DNA of 44,378 bases, from contig VDHG01000027.1 in the NCBI GenBank assembly GCA_006228005.1, positions 1 through 44,378 of the forward strand. Reading direction: 5' to 3'. The position numbers were made by a program, and so were the translations under genes. The notes under the pieces were generated by a model. The model did no database searches, was not told the origin of the DNA, and saw only the letters and a list, made by a program, of their open reading frames with translations. This DNA comes from Testudinibacter crocodili. GTDB lineage: Bacteria > Pseudomonadota > Gammaproteobacteria > Enterobacterales > Pasteurellaceae. Positions 18,604 to 27,595 of this stretch are shown piece by piece. The number at the start of each line of letters is the position of its first letter. Position 1 is the first letter of the stretch.

Positions 18604-20643
18604 CTAATTGGCAATTCCCTTATGTCTTAATAACGCATCCAGTTGCGGTTCGCGGCCACGGAAGCGTTTGAACAGTTCCATTGGTTCTTCTGAGCCGCCG
18701 CGGGTGAGGATGTGATCCAAAAAGGCTTGTCCGGTTTGCGGATTGAAAATACCTTGTTCTTCAAATAACGAAAACGCATCGGCAGACAGTACTTCTGCCC
18801 ATAAATAGCTGTAGTAACCAGCGGAATACCCGCCGCCGAAAATATGGTTGAACGAATGTGGGGTGCGAACCCAGTCGATAATTTTGAACAATGAAACTTG
18901 TTGCTTCACTTGTAGCAAGGTTTCCAGCACGCGTACGCCGAGTTTCGGATCATATTCGTAGTGTAGGCGGAAATCGAAAAGGCTGAATTCCAGTTGACGT
19001 AAAACGAACATCGCGGCTTGGTAATTTTTGGCGGCAAGTAGCTGAGTTAGTTTCTCGTTTGGCAGTGGTTCATTGGTTTGATAATGGCCGGAAATAAAAT
19101 CCAACGCCTCTTTTTCCCAGCACCAGTTTTCCATAAACTGACTTGGCAGTTCGACCGCATCCCACGGCACGCCGTTGATGCCGGAGACTCCGTCAACATC
19201 GATCAGCGTCAGCATATGGTGAATGCCATGTCCGAATTCGTGGAACAGTGTGGTGACTTCGTCGTGGGTAAACAGCGCTGGTTTGTCGCCAATCGGTTTG
19301 TTGAAATTGCACACCAGATAGGCAACCGGTTTTTGGATTTCGCCGTTAACAAGGCGTTTGCGCCCGATGCAGGCGTCCATCCATGCGCCGCCACGTTTGT
19401 GCGGACGGGCGTATAGATCGAGATAGAAACTGCCGCGCAGTTGGTTACTGCTGTCATACAGCTCAAAAAACCGCACTTCGTCATTCCAGACATCCACATC
19501 AAACCGCTCTTTTACCGTGATCCCGAAAATGCGTTTTACCACTTCAAACAAGCCGTTCAACACGCGATTTTCCGGGAAATACGGGCGTAGTTCTTCGTCA
19601 TTGATCGCAAATAGATGCTGTTTCTGTTTTTCGCTATAGAAGGCGATATCCCAAGGCTCTAGCTCGTTGACGCCGAACTCTTGGGCGGTGTAGGCTTTCA
19701 GTTCGGCTAGTTCTTTTTCCCCTTGCGGCTTGGCGCGAGTTGCCAGATTTTGTAGAAAATCCAATACTTGCTGCGGGCTTTCCGCCATTTTGGTGGCTAG
19801 CGAGTAGTCGGCATAAGTGGCAAAGCCGAGCAATTGTGCCAATTCAAAACGGAGTTGCAGCATTTCGTCGATTAAGGCGCTGTTATCCCAAGTGCCAGCG
19901 TTTGGTCCTTGGTCGGAAGCGCGCGTGTTAAAGGCTCGATACATCTCTTCGCGCAAAGTGCGGTTTTCGCAGTAGGTCATCACCGGTAAATAACTTGGAA
20001 ATTCCAAGGTGAAACGGTAGCCGTCCAGTTCTTTGCTTTGCGCAGACTCTTGCGCTGCTTGCAATGCGGATTCCGATAAACCTTGCAGTTCAGCTGCATC
20101 AGCAACCAGTTTGTCCCAGCCCATGGTGGCATCCAATACGTTATTGCTGAATTCTGAACTTAACTCGGACAGCCGTGCCACAATTTCGCCGTAGCGCTGC
20201 TGTTGTTCCGGCGCTAACGCAATCCCGGAAAGTTCGAAATCTTTCAGAGTATCGTTAATCGATTTTTGTTGTGCAATCGATAAGGTGGCAAATTCACTGC
20301 TGTTTTTCAGTTGCGAATAAGCAGCGAATAGCCCTTGATGCTGTCCGAGCCAAGTGCTGTATTCTGACAGCAACGGCAAGCAGGCTTGATAGGCTTCGCG
20401 CAGTTCTGGACTGTTTTTCACCGAATTCAAATGGCTGACCGGCGACCAAGTGCGTCCCAGTCGATCGCCGACTTCGCTTAGCGGCTGTACTAAGTTATCC
20501 CAGCTAAAGTGCGGTTGCTGCAATACTTTTTCGACGGTTTGGCGGGCTTGTTCGATCAACTGTTCAATCGCCGGCACCACGTGCTGTGGCTCAATTTTAG
20601 AAAAGTGCGGTAAACCGCTTTGGTTTAATAAAGGATTGGTCAT
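18604..20643 (-). CDS. prlC: Oligopeptidase A
   Basis: Cytoplasmic M3-family zinc metallopeptidase that degrades oligopeptides, including cleaved signal peptides. The 679 residues from ATG 20643 match E. coli PrlC (about 680) from the first residue (MTNPLLNQSGLPHFSKI). I chose this start over the frame's upstream extension because homology begins exactly there. The zinc motif HEFGHG lies near residue 470 in LFHEFGHGIHHM, with the third ligand in the VELPSQFMENW region. The conserved tail SRGGSEEPM-like segment and RFRGREPQLDALL are present. Several uptake signal sequences lie in the gene. It is divergent from rlmJ, as in E. coli. Confidence 0.96.
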   Translation of the reverse strand: MTNPLLNQSGLPHFSKIEPQHVVPAIEQLIEQARQTVEKVLQQPHFSWDNLVQPLSEVGDRLGRTWSPVSHLNSVKNSPELREAYQACLPLLSEYSTWLGQHQGLFAAYSQLKNSSEFATLSIAQQKSINDTLKDFELSGIALAPEQQQRYGEIVARLSELSSEFSNNVLDATMGWDKLVADAAELQGLSESALQAAQESAQSKELDGYRFTLEFPSYLPVMTYCENRTLREEMYRAFNTRASDQGPNAGTWDNSALIDEMLQLRFELAQLLGFATYADYSLATKMAESPQQVLDFLQNLATRAKPQGEKELAELKAYTAQEFGVNELEPWDIAFYSEKQKQHLFAINDEELRPYFPENRVLNGLFEVVKRIFGITVKERFDVDVWNDEVRFFELYDSSNQLRGSFYLDLYARPHKRGGAWMDACIGRKRLVNGEIQKPVAYLVCNFNKPIGDKPALFTHDEVTTLFHEFGHGIHHMLTLIDVDGVSGINGVPWDAVELPSQFMENWCWEKEALDFISGHYQTNEPLPNEKLTQLLAAKNYQAAMFVLRQLEFSLFDFRLHYEYDPKLGVRVLETLLQVKQQVSLFKIIDWVRTPHSFNHIFGGGYSAGYYSYLWAEVLSADAFSLFEEQGIFNPQTGQAFLDHILTRGGSEEPMELFKRFRGREPQLDALLRHKGIAN

Positions 20644-20778
20644 CATTGTTCTCTTTGTTGTTTGTATAATCATTAAACTAAAGTGCGGTATGTTTTACCT
20701 GAATTCAAGCGAAGAATAAAGAAAAAGCGCGCAAAGTGCGGTAAACTGTTGCCAATTTATGATCAACAAGGACGGACT

Positions 20779-21621
20779 ATGCTGAGCTATCGCCACAGCT
20801 TTCATGCCGGCAATCATGCCGACGTATTGAAACACATTGTATTACTGAGGATTATCCGTGCATTGCAACAAAAAGAGAAAGGCTTTTTCTATCTCGATAC
20901 CCACGCCGGGGTCGGGCGTTATAGCTTGAACACTTACGAAGCAGAAAAAACGGCGGAATATCAGGACGGAGTTGCCCGTTTATGGCAGCGTGATGATCTG
21001 CCGCCAGAGGTTGCCGATTATTTGGCACAGGTGAAAAAACTGAATTATGGTGTACTGTTGAAGCACTATCCCGGTTCGCCGTTAATCGCTGCTAACTTGC
21101 TGCGAGCGCAAGATCGGGCGCTGTTTACCGAACTGCATCCGAGTGATTTTCCGCTGTTGCGTAATAATTTTAAGACCGTTGAGAATGTCACTTGTAAAAG
21201 GGATAACGGCTACCAACAACTGAAAGCGGTGCTACCACCAAAAGAGCGACGTGGCTTGGTGCTGATCGATCCGCCTTATGAGTTAAAAGAGGATTACGAT
21301 TTAGTGGTGCAGGCGATTGAGGAAGGTTATAAACGATTTGCTACCGGCACTTATGCGATTTGGTATCCGGTAGTGTTGCGTCAGCATGTTAAACGGATTG
21401 TGCGTGGTTTGGAACAGAGCGGCATTCGCAAAATCTTACAGATCGAATTGGCGCTGCGTCCCGATTCGGATCAGCGTGGTATGACTGCCAGCGGCATGAT
21501 TGTGATTAATCCGCCGTGGACGTTGGAAGGCGAAATGAAAGCAATTTTGCCGTATTTAAGCAAAACGTTAGTACCGGAAAATACCGGTTCATGGAAAGTG
21601 GAATGGATCACGCCAGAATAA
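20779..21621 (+). CDS. rlmJ: 23S rRNA (adenine-2030-N6) methyltransferase RlmJ
   Basis: SAM-dependent methyltransferase that modifies A2030 of 23S rRNA. The 280 residues start at ATG 20779 (MLSYRHSFHAGNHADVLKH), the exact family start, after the ribosome binding site AAGGAC; the frame upstream of it is not coding. The SAM-binding DTHAGVGRYSL and catalytic DPPYE (LIDPPYELKEDY) motifs are visible, as is ELHPSDFPLLR. The conserved end MIVINPPWTLE..LPYLSKTLVP is present. Homologues (YhiR) were also linked to use of external DNA in E. coli. It is divergent from prlC with several uptake signal sequences between. Confidence 0.96.
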   Translation: MLSYRHSFHAGNHADVLKHIVLLRIIRALQQKEKGFFYLDTHAGVGRYSLNTYEAEKTAEYQDGVARLWQRDDLPPEVADYLAQVKKLNYGVLLKHYPGSPLIAANLLRAQDRALFTELHPSDFPLLRNNFKTVENVTCKRDNGYQQLKAVLPPKERRGLVLIDPPYELKEDYDLVVQAIEEGYKRFATGTYAIWYPVVLRQHVKRIVRGLEQSGIRKILQIELALRPDSDQRGMTASGMIVINPPWTLEGEMKAILPYLSKTLVPENTGSWKVEWITPE

Positions 21622-21773
21622 GCAGTAAATGTGCAAATATTGAGCCAAAGTGCGGTTGCGACTGGGAGATTGCTGGCAGCAATTAAAATAATCAGTTTTA
21701 TTGAATGGCTTTTTGCTCCTTTTTTCGGCAGAATCAGCACAATTTTATAAATAAATCAGCTAAGGACAAGAGT

Positions 21774-23129
21774 ATGACAAGCAAACATTATGATTATATC
21801 GCTATCGGCGGTGGCAGCGGCGGCATTGCCTCGATTAATCGTGCCGCCAGTTATGGCAAAAAGTGTGCGCTGATCGAAGCAAAATATTTGGGTGGAACCT
21901 GCGTCAACGTCGGCTGTGTACCAAAAAAAGTGATGTGGTACGGTGCTCAGATCGCAGAAGCGATCAATTTGTATGCGGCGGATTACGGTTTTGATGTGAA
22001 GCTGAACAGCTTTAATTTTTCCACCTTGGTGGCAAACCGCCAAGCGTATATCGAGCGCATTCACCAGTCGTATGAGCGGGGATTGAATAACAATAAAGTT
22101 GATGTCATTCATGGTTTTGCCAAATTCGTCAATCACAATACGGTTGAAGTGAACGGCGAGCAGATTAGCGCCGATCATATCGTGATCGCCACCGGCGGGC
22201 GTCCGTCGATGCCGAACATCAAAGGTGCGGAATACGGCATTAATTCCGACGGCGTATTTGCCTTAAATGCCTTACCAAAACGGGTCGCCGTGGTCGGTGC
22301 CGGTTATATTGCGATTGAATTGGCTGGCGTGTTGCACAGCTTGGGGGTGGAAACCCACCTGTTTGTGCGCCAACACGCCCCGTTGCGTAATTTTGATCCG
22401 CTGATTGTGGAAACCTTGTTGGAAGTCTTAAGCAGCGAAGGTCCAACCTTGCATACTCATGCGATTCCACAGGCGATTGTGAAAAATGCCGATGGCAGTT
22501 TAACGGTGAAACTGGAAGATGGACGTGAACAAACCGTGGATACGCTGGTGTGGGCAATCGGTCGCGAACCGGCAACTGACAACCTGAATTTAGCAGCAGC
22601 AGGCGTTGAGACTAATGCCAAAGGCTATATTCCGGTGGATAAGTTCCAAAATACCAATGTCAAAGGTATTTATGCGGTTGGTGACAACACCGGTGCAGTG
22701 GAACTGACACCGGTTGCGGTGGCGGCAGGACGTCGTTTGTCGGAACGTCTGTTTAACCATAAACCGAATGAACATTTGAATTATAATTTGATTCCGACGG
22801 TGGTGTTCAGCCACCCGCCAATCGGCACAATCGGTTTGACCGAACCGCAAGCGATCGAACAATATGGTGAAGCCAACGTGAAAGTGTATAAATCCTCGTT
22901 TACTGCGATGTATACCGCCGTGACTCAGCACCGTCAACCATGCCGTATGAAATTGGTCTGCGCCGGACCGGATGAAAAAATCGTCGGCTTGCACGGCATC
23001 GGTTTTGGTGTGGACGAAATGATCCAAGGCTTCGCCGTAGCGATAAAAATGGGTGCGACCAAAGCCGACTTCGATAACACCGTCGCGATTCATCCGACCG
23101 GCTCGGAAGAGTTTGTGACCATGCGTTAA
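21774..23129 (+). CDS. gor: Glutathione reductase
   Basis: FAD enzyme that reduces glutathione disulfide with NADPH in the cytoplasm. The 451 residues start at ATG 21774 ([17 protein letters not shown]); the upstream part of the frame is leader. Visible features are the FAD motif GGGSGG, the redox cysteines Cys43 and Cys48 ([13 protein letters not shown]), and the NADPH fold [13 protein letters not shown]. The phosphate-contacting [12 protein letters not shown] follows, then the FAD segment [18 protein letters not shown] and the catalytic His440 (AIHPTGSEE). The sequence is very close to E. coli Gor as remembered. A strong terminator follows. Confidence 0.97.
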   Translation: MTSKHYDYIAIGGGSGGIASINRAASYGKKCALIEAKYLGGTCVNVGCVPKKVMWYGAQIAEAINLYAADYGFDVKLNSFNFSTLVANRQAYIERIHQSYERGLNNNKVDVIHGFAKFVNHNTVEVNGEQISADHIVIATGGRPSMPNIKGAEYGINSDGVFALNALPKRVAVVGAGYIAIELAGVLHSLGVETHLFVRQHAPLRNFDPLIVETLLEVLSSEGPTLHTHAIPQAIVKNADGSLTVKLEDGREQTVDTLVWAIGREPATDNLNLAAAGVETNAKGYIPVDKFQNTNVKGIYAVGDNTGAVELTPVAVAAGRRLSERLFNHKPNEHLNYNLIPTVVFSHPPIGTIGLTEPQAIEQYGEANVKVYKSSFTAMYTAVTQHRQPCRMKLVCAGPDEKIVGLHGIGFGVDEMIQGFAVAIKMGATKADFDNTVAIHPTGSEEFVTMR

Positions 23130-23161
23130 GACTTAAGATATTAAGCATTAAACGCAGAACG

Positions 23162-23190
23162 AAAAGGGCAGATCATATTCTGCCCTTTTT
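23162..23190. terminator. Bidirectional terminator between gor and the reductase gene
   Basis: Perfect stem AAAAGGGCAGA (23162-23172) with TCTGCCCTTTT (23179-23189) and a 6-nt loop, with T runs on both strands. It lies between the convergent gor and the gene at 23206-23865. Confidence 0.9.
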
Positions 23191-23205
23191 AGTGATGACT
23201 TGCTA

Positions 23206-23865
23206 TTATGACAGCTCCGCCACGGTAAAACGTTGCTGTAAATGGCGTTGCTGCTCCACATCATCGGCGATGGCGCAGGCTAGATCTGCCACGCTGATAT
23301 CTGCTGGGGCGCCTTGAGCATCAAGCAGCACATCATCTTTACCAACGCGATATTTTCCTGTGCGTTCAAAGCGAACCGGATTTACCGCAAACATAGCCGC
23401 CGGCGAGAGAAACGCCCAGTTAAGATCGCGTCGTGCTTTTAAATTGTTGAGCAATTCACGTGCGGCATTTGCGCCCGGATAGACCTCTGCTGGAAAGTCC
23501 GAACTGTCAACCAATTGCAGATTCGGTGCGATATTTAGGCTGCCTGCACCACCGATAACCAACAAATACCGCACTTTTGCAGTTTTAGCGGCTTCAACAA
23601 TGCTGTTAGCGCCTTTTTTGAAATCGGCGGCCAGATTCGGATTGTCCCAACCTGGGTTAAATGCACTGACCACGGCATCAAATCCGATCAATTTTTCAGC
23701 AAAATCATCAGCATTCACGTCGGTGGCAATCGCTTGAATATTATCCGCTTTTGCTACTTTATCGCTATGGCGTGCGAAAGCGCTAACTTGATGTCCACGG
23801 GCGGCTAATTCTAAAACGGTTGCATTACCGACTAAGCCGGTTGCACCAATCACAGCAATTTTCAT
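23206..23865 (-). CDS. NAD(P)-binding oxidoreductase (atypical SDR, YwnB-like)
   Basis: 219 residues with an N-terminal Rossmann motif (MKIAVIGATGLVGNATVLELAARGHQVSAFARH; GATGLVG is the dinucleotide loop). The inner strand GFDAVVSAFNPGW and the VRYLLVIGGAGSL segment are typical of atypical short-chain dehydrogenases and NmrA-like reductases. The YPGANAARELLNNL helix follows, then the C-terminal ADISVADLACAIADDVE. The classical YxxxK catalytic pair is not evident, so it may be a redox sensor or a quinone-type reductase rather than a standard enzyme. It is divergent from a lysR gene 160 bp away, and that regulator probably controls it. Confidence 0.85.
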   Translation of the reverse strand: MKIAVIGATGLVGNATVLELAARGHQVSAFARHSDKVAKADNIQAIATDVNADDFAEKLIGFDAVVSAFNPGWDNPNLAADFKKGANSIVEAAKTAKVRYLLVIGGAGSLNIAPNLQLVDSSDFPAEVYPGANAARELLNNLKARRDLNWAFLSPAAMFAVNPVRFERTGKYRVGKDDVLLDAQGAPADISVADLACAIADDVEQQRHLQQRFTVAELS

Positions 23866-23901
23866 CCTGTTTTCCTTTTGTTTGTAAGTGAAATGTTAAT
23901 C

Positions 23902-23923
23902 CATACCAAATTGATTCGGTATG
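23902..23923. promoter_or_regulatory. Candidate LysR operator in the divergent intergenic region
   Basis: Dyad CATACC (23902-23907), 10-nt spacer, GGTATG (23918-23923). This fits the T-N11-A type layout used by LysR regulators. It lies between the reductase and lysR start codons, nearer the reductase. Confidence 0.5.
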
Positions 23924-23978
23924 TTGGTTTGTATTGATGGCGGTTAGTGTAGATCGATATTGAAGGCTTGATAATCCC

Positions 23979-24009
23979 AGTTTTACTGTTTATATTATTA
24001 AGTAAAACT
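23979..24009. promoter_or_regulatory. Second dyad directly upstream of lysR
   Basis: Perfect 9-bp inverted repeat, AGTTTTACT (23979-23987) and AGTAAAACT (24001-24009), with a 13-nt AT-rich centre, ending 16 bp before the lysR start codon. It could be an autoregulatory site or a leader hairpin. Confidence 0.45.
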
Positions 24010-24025
24010 TAATAAAGGATGTGCG

Positions 24026-24934
24026 ATGCAAGAGATTAAACCGCTGTTGGTGCTGGCTGCTGTGCTGCAATATGGCAGCATGAATGAGGCTGCCAAGGTG
24101 CTGAATATGACCCCGTCGGCGGTTAGTCAGCATATTGCCAAGTTAGAACAACGGCATAAAGTAAAATTGCTGCATCGTAGCACACGTCGTTTGACCCCGA
24201 CTGATGCGGGACGTGAACTGCAGCAATATTGTTTGCGTTTGCAATATGCGCTGGGCGATACCTTGCAAGCGTTGGATAATTTGAAAGTGGAAGCGGCTGG
24301 TGAGCTGAACATCGCTTTGCCGTCCGGCATGGCATCGGCACCGGCTTTTCAACAGGCATTAAAAAAACTCCATCAGGATTACCCTGAAATTCAACCGGTT
24401 TTACATTTTTCCGACAGTTTGGCTGATTTGAAACAGGGCAATATTGATATTGCGCTGCGTGGCGGTGAACATGCGCTGCAAGCACCGGATCTGATTGCGC
24501 GCCCATTGGCGGAATGGCGTTGGCTGATTTGTGCGGCGCCGGATTATCTGGCGGCACGGGAGCCGATTCAGCGGCCTGAGCAGCTATTGGCACAACATTG
24601 GTTGCACTATTTGCCGATCAAGCGGATCCCAATGCGCTTTGAGCGTGAAAGCTATGTGTTGGAGATTGCAGATAGTCTGCATTGTAATCAAATATCCGCA
24701 GTTTATCAGTTGACATTAGCGGGCGTGGGTTTGTCGATGCAGCTGAACGGTGAGGTGGCGACACCACTGGCACAAGGGCAGTTGCAAGTGGTGTTGCCGC
24801 AATGGCAGTTGCCGGCGTTGACGATTTATGCGGTGACGTCTTATCGCGTGCAGTCAGCAAAAACCGAAGTGGCCTTAAAGATTCTGCAACACTATTTTGC
24901 AGATGGTTTGCCGCGTGGTGAAAGTGCGGTATGA
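24026..24934 (+). CDS. LysR-family transcriptional regulator
   Basis: 302 residues. The N-terminal winged helix-turn-helix (residues 1-60, YGSMNEAAKVLNMTPSAVSQHIAKLEQ) is classic LysR and is followed by HRSTRRLTPTDAG. The C-terminal effector domain runs from about residue 90 (AGELNIALPSGMASAPAFQQAL) to the end and resembles the group that regulates adjacent NAD(P)H-dependent reductases. It is divergent from such a reductase and separated from it by two dyads. Its stop codon overlaps the start of the GIY-YIG gene by 4 nt. The last codons (encoding GESAV) contain an uptake signal sequence, so the C-terminus is shaped by it. Confidence 0.92.
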   Translation: MQEIKPLLVLAAVLQYGSMNEAAKVLNMTPSAVSQHIAKLEQRHKVKLLHRSTRRLTPTDAGRELQQYCLRLQYALGDTLQALDNLKVEAAGELNIALPSGMASAPAFQQALKKLHQDYPEIQPVLHFSDSLADLKQGNIDIALRGGEHALQAPDLIARPLAEWRWLICAAPDYLAAREPIQRPEQLLAQHWLHYLPIKRIPMRFERESYVLEIADSLHCNQISAVYQLTLAGVGLSMQLNGEVATPLAQGQLQVVLPQWQLPALTIYAVTSYRVQSAKTEVALKILQHYFADGLPRGESAV

Positions 24935-25284
24935 AGCATTTAACCGAACTGGGTTTGCCGCTTATCGAACCGCACGTTGCCCAACATATTGAACCCAGCA
25001 ACACAGGCTTGGCACCGACAAAACCATGGAGTGTGTATTTGCTGCATTGTAGCAATCAGGCATTTTATTGTGGCATCAGCAACCAGCCCGAAGAGCGGTT
25101 TAAGGCGCATCTGGCAGGCAAAGGCGCTAAATTTACCCGAATGTATCCGCCGCTGGAAATGCGTTTGGTTTATCAAGCTTTGTCCCGTGCTGAAGCCAGC
25201 CGATTAGAAGCGAAAATTAAAGGATTAACTGCCGCACAAAAACGCAGCTTGTGGTGTCATTTGGCTGAATATCTGTCGTGCTAA
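24931..25284 (+). CDS. yhbQ: GIY-YIG domain protein (YhbQ-like)
   Basis: 117 residues. The GIY-YIG nuclease domain starts near residue 32 (PWSVYLLHCSNQAFYCGIS, the VYL and YCGIS strands). It has the conserved arginine region EERFKAHLAGKGAKFTR and the metal-site glutamate in LEAKIKGLTAAQK. It resembles UPF0213/YhbQ proteins, which have been linked to DNA repair or turnover. About 30 extra residues precede the domain compared with E. coli YhbQ. The start ATG overlaps the lysR stop (ATGA), so translation is probably coupled. A later start is possible, but the coupling supports this one. An uptake signal sequence follows the stop. Confidence 0.85.
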   Translation: MKHLTELGLPLIEPHVAQHIEPSNTGLAPTKPWSVYLLHCSNQAFYCGISNQPEERFKAHLAGKGAKFTRMYPPLEMRLVYQALSRAEASRLEAKIKGLTAAQKRSLWCHLAEYLSC

Positions 25285-25450
25285 ACCGCACTTTGTCACT
25301 GAAATCCATCGCTGCGGCAGAATTGAGCATAATATGGTTTTTTTGCTATAGTGTGGGTGCGTTGCGGCAAGTGCGGTATTACTATTATTAAAAAATAACC
25401 GTCTGCTGAATTGAAGTGGCTAGATAAAAGTTGTGAAAAGGAGAAACGGA

Positions 25451-26143
25451 GTGTCAACGAAAATTCTATTGGTGGAAGATGAAGCCGCCATTCGCGAGAT
25501 GGTGGCATTGGTATTGGTGCAACAAGGCTATGACGTGATGGAGGCGGGCGACTACCGCAGTGCGATTCGCCAAGTCGGGCAGCAGATACCGCACTTGGTG
25601 GTATTGGACTGGATGTTGCCGGGCAAGTCCGGTTTGCAGTTTTTGCAATATTTGAAACAGCATGACGAATGTTGCAAGGTGCCGGTGGTGATGTTGACCG
25701 CCAAAAGCGAAGAAGCGGACTGTATCGCTTGCCTGAATGCCGGTGCTGATGATTATGTCACCAAACCGTTTTCGCCGAAAGAGTTGGTGGCACGCTTGAA
25801 AGCAGTGTTGCGTCGCAGTGGCTTTGAACAGAGCGAAACGGTGTTGGAGATCGACGGCTTGATGTTGGACAACAATAGCCATCGAGTCACTTGCAAAGGC
25901 AAAGAGATTGCGTTGAGTTCGACCGAATTTAAGCTGCTGCATTTCTTTATGAAACACCCGGAGAAAGTCTATACCAGAGAAAAACTGCTGGATCGTGTCT
26001 GGGGCGATGATATCTATGTGGAAGACCGTACTGTCGATGTGTATATCCGCCGTTTACGCAAAAATTTACAGAAATACGGCTATGATCACTACATTCAAAC
26101 CGTGCGCGGCGCCGGCTATCGTTTTTCACAAAAAGCAAAATAG
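25451..26143 (+). CDS. phoB: Phosphate regulon response regulator PhoB
   Basis: OmpR/PhoB-type response regulator that activates phosphate-starvation genes when phosphorylated by PhoR. The 230 residues have a receiver domain with phospho-acceptor Asp53 ([13 protein letters not shown]), acidic pocket VEDE, Thr in VVMLTAK and Lys in [14 protein letters not shown]. The C-terminal winged helix contains [24 protein letters not shown] and [18 protein letters not shown] start it at GTG 25451 because AAGGAG lies 7 nt upstream and homology begins at [10 protein letters not shown]; an in-frame GTG at 25433 is less likely. It is 11 nt upstream of phoR. No convincing Pho box was found in front. Confidence 0.93.
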   Translation: MSTKILLVEDEAAIREMVALVLVQQGYDVMEAGDYRSAIRQVGQQIPHLVVLDWMLPGKSGLQFLQYLKQHDECCKVPVVMLTAKSEEADCIACLNAGADDYVTKPFSPKELVARLKAVLRRSGFEQSETVLEIDGLMLDNNSHRVTCKGKEIALSSTEFKLLHFFMKHPEKVYTREKLLDRVWGDDIYVEDRTVDVYIRRLRKNLQKYGYDHYIQTVRGAGYRFSQKAK

Positions 26144-26154
26144 GAACGCTCAGC

Positions 26155-27456
26155 ATGTTTAAAATGCCCTGTTTTAATTTGATTATCGAACTGTTGGTTG
26201 CCTCCGTCATTGCCGCTTTTTTCAGCTATTTCAGCGGCACTTTTTTGCTGTGGTTTGTGTTTGTGCTGCTGTTGCTGCTGATTTGGCACCACTACAATGA
26301 AACCCATTTTTTAAAAATGCTGGATCGCAATCGGGTCAGCGATAAATACCAAATCGGTATCTGGGAAAGCATTTCGCAAACGCTGGCTTATCAAAAACGA
26401 CGTTCACACAAAGAGCGGTTTAAGACGTTACGTATCTTGTCACGCCTGAATAAAAATATTCAATTTCTTCCCGATGCGGTGATTATCTGCGGACAAGACG
26501 GGCAGATTTATTGGTGCAACAATGCCGCTCAAGAGCTGTTTTCGTTTTTTTGGAATAAGAAAAGTCAGAAAAATCTGTTTAATGTGATTTTCTATCCGGA
26601 ATTTAAAACCTATTTTGACAACCAACCGCACAATTCGCCGCTGGTGCTGATGCCAAATAACGATCAATATATCGAAGTGAATATCAACCGTTATGACGAC
26701 GAAAATTATATGTTGATCGCCCGTGACATCACCCAAATCATTAAGTTGCTGCAAAGTCGGCAGGTGTTTCTGTCGAATTTGAATCATGAACTCAGAACGC
26801 CGTTGACTGTGCTGCAAGGCTATCTGGAAATGCTGGAAGATCGCAAAGCCTCGAAAACGTTGCATACTCGCGCGGTGGCGATTATGCAGGAGCAGGTGCA
26901 GCGCATGAGCAACTTGCTGCAACAATTGACGTTGTTGATTAAAATCGAAACGTCGTCAGCGAATGAGAAATCGGAAGTGGTTGATGTGCCAGCGATTTTA
27001 ACTTTACTATTAAATGATTCCGAAATATTGTCTGATATTAACCATCAAGTCGCACTGGAATTTGAACCGCACTTGAGGCTGAAAGGCAATCCATCGGAGC
27101 TGAACAGTATCTTTTCTAATCTGCTGTATAATGCACTTAAGCATTCCGAGGGCGATAAGATCAAGGTGAGCTGGAAACGGGTGGAACAGGGTGCTCATTT
27201 TGCAGTGGAAGATAATGGCAAAGGTATTGCGCCGGAGCATATACCGCACTTGACTGAGCGTTTTTATCGGGTTGAAGATTCACGCAGCCGTGACAGCGGC
27301 GGCAGTGGAATCGGCTTGGCGATTGTCAAATATGCACTGGCGCATTTGAATACCCAATTGCAAATCAGCAGCGAGCCGGGCAAGGGTAGTATTTTTTCGT
27401 TTACTGTGCCGGAAGAATTTGTGGTAGTGGAATACACGATGGGGAATAACGACTGA
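26155..27456 (+). CDS. phoR: Phosphate regulon sensor kinase PhoR
   Basis: Inner-membrane histidine kinase partner of PhoB. The 433 residues are about the E. coli length. Two adjacent membrane segments (about 8-27 and 29-46) with almost no periplasmic loop are followed by a basic linker. A PAS domain (about 100-195, ILPDAVIIC-like start) comes next. The HisKA domain has phospho-acceptor His211 (LSNLNHELRTPLTVLQGYLEML). The ATPase domain has the N box SIFSNLLYNALKHSEG, G1 VEDNGKGI, F box LTERFYRVEDSRSR and G2 GGSGIGLAIVKYAL. The lack of a periplasmic sensor loop is typical, because phosphate status comes through PstSCAB-PhoU, none of which is in the window. Confidence 0.93.
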   Translation: MFKMPCFNLIIELLVASVIAAFFSYFSGTFLLWFVFVLLLLLIWHHYNETHFLKMLDRNRVSDKYQIGIWESISQTLAYQKRRSHKERFKTLRILSRLNKNIQFLPDAVIICGQDGQIYWCNNAAQELFSFFWNKKSQKNLFNVIFYPEFKTYFDNQPHNSPLVLMPNNDQYIEVNINRYDDENYMLIARDITQIIKLLQSRQVFLSNLNHELRTPLTVLQGYLEMLEDRKASKTLHTRAVAIMQEQVQRMSNLLQQLTLLIKIETSSANEKSEVVDVPAILTLLLNDSEILSDINHQVALEFEPHLRLKGNPSELNSIFSNLLYNALKHSEGDKIKVSWKRVEQGAHFAVEDNGKGIAPEHIPHLTERFYRVEDSRSRDSGGSGIGLAIVKYALAHLNTQLQISSEPGKGSIFSFTVPEEFVVVEYTMGNND

Positions 27457-27515
27457 TTTCCAGCATGCCTAAGATTGGGGTATAAAAATCTAGCGTACGT
27501 TGCAAATTGGTCTAC

Positions 27516-27532
27516 GAGGGGCAAAGCCCCTC
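27516..27532. terminator. Possible terminator between phoR and ffh
   Basis: Stem GAGGGGC (27516-27522) with GCCCCTC (27526-27532) and a 3-nt loop between the convergent phoR and ffh. There is no good T run on either strand, so it may only be a stable hairpin. Confidence 0.45.
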
Positions 27533-27595
27533 AATTATGCTTAACCGTGTAGGCTGAAATCGTGCACGGAAAATTTGCAACCGCACTTGTCCGAT

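Noticed and set aside
25295-25330. Possible Pho box before phoB (TTTGTCAC region)
   Set aside because: Only one half-site is visible; the second does not fit the consensus.
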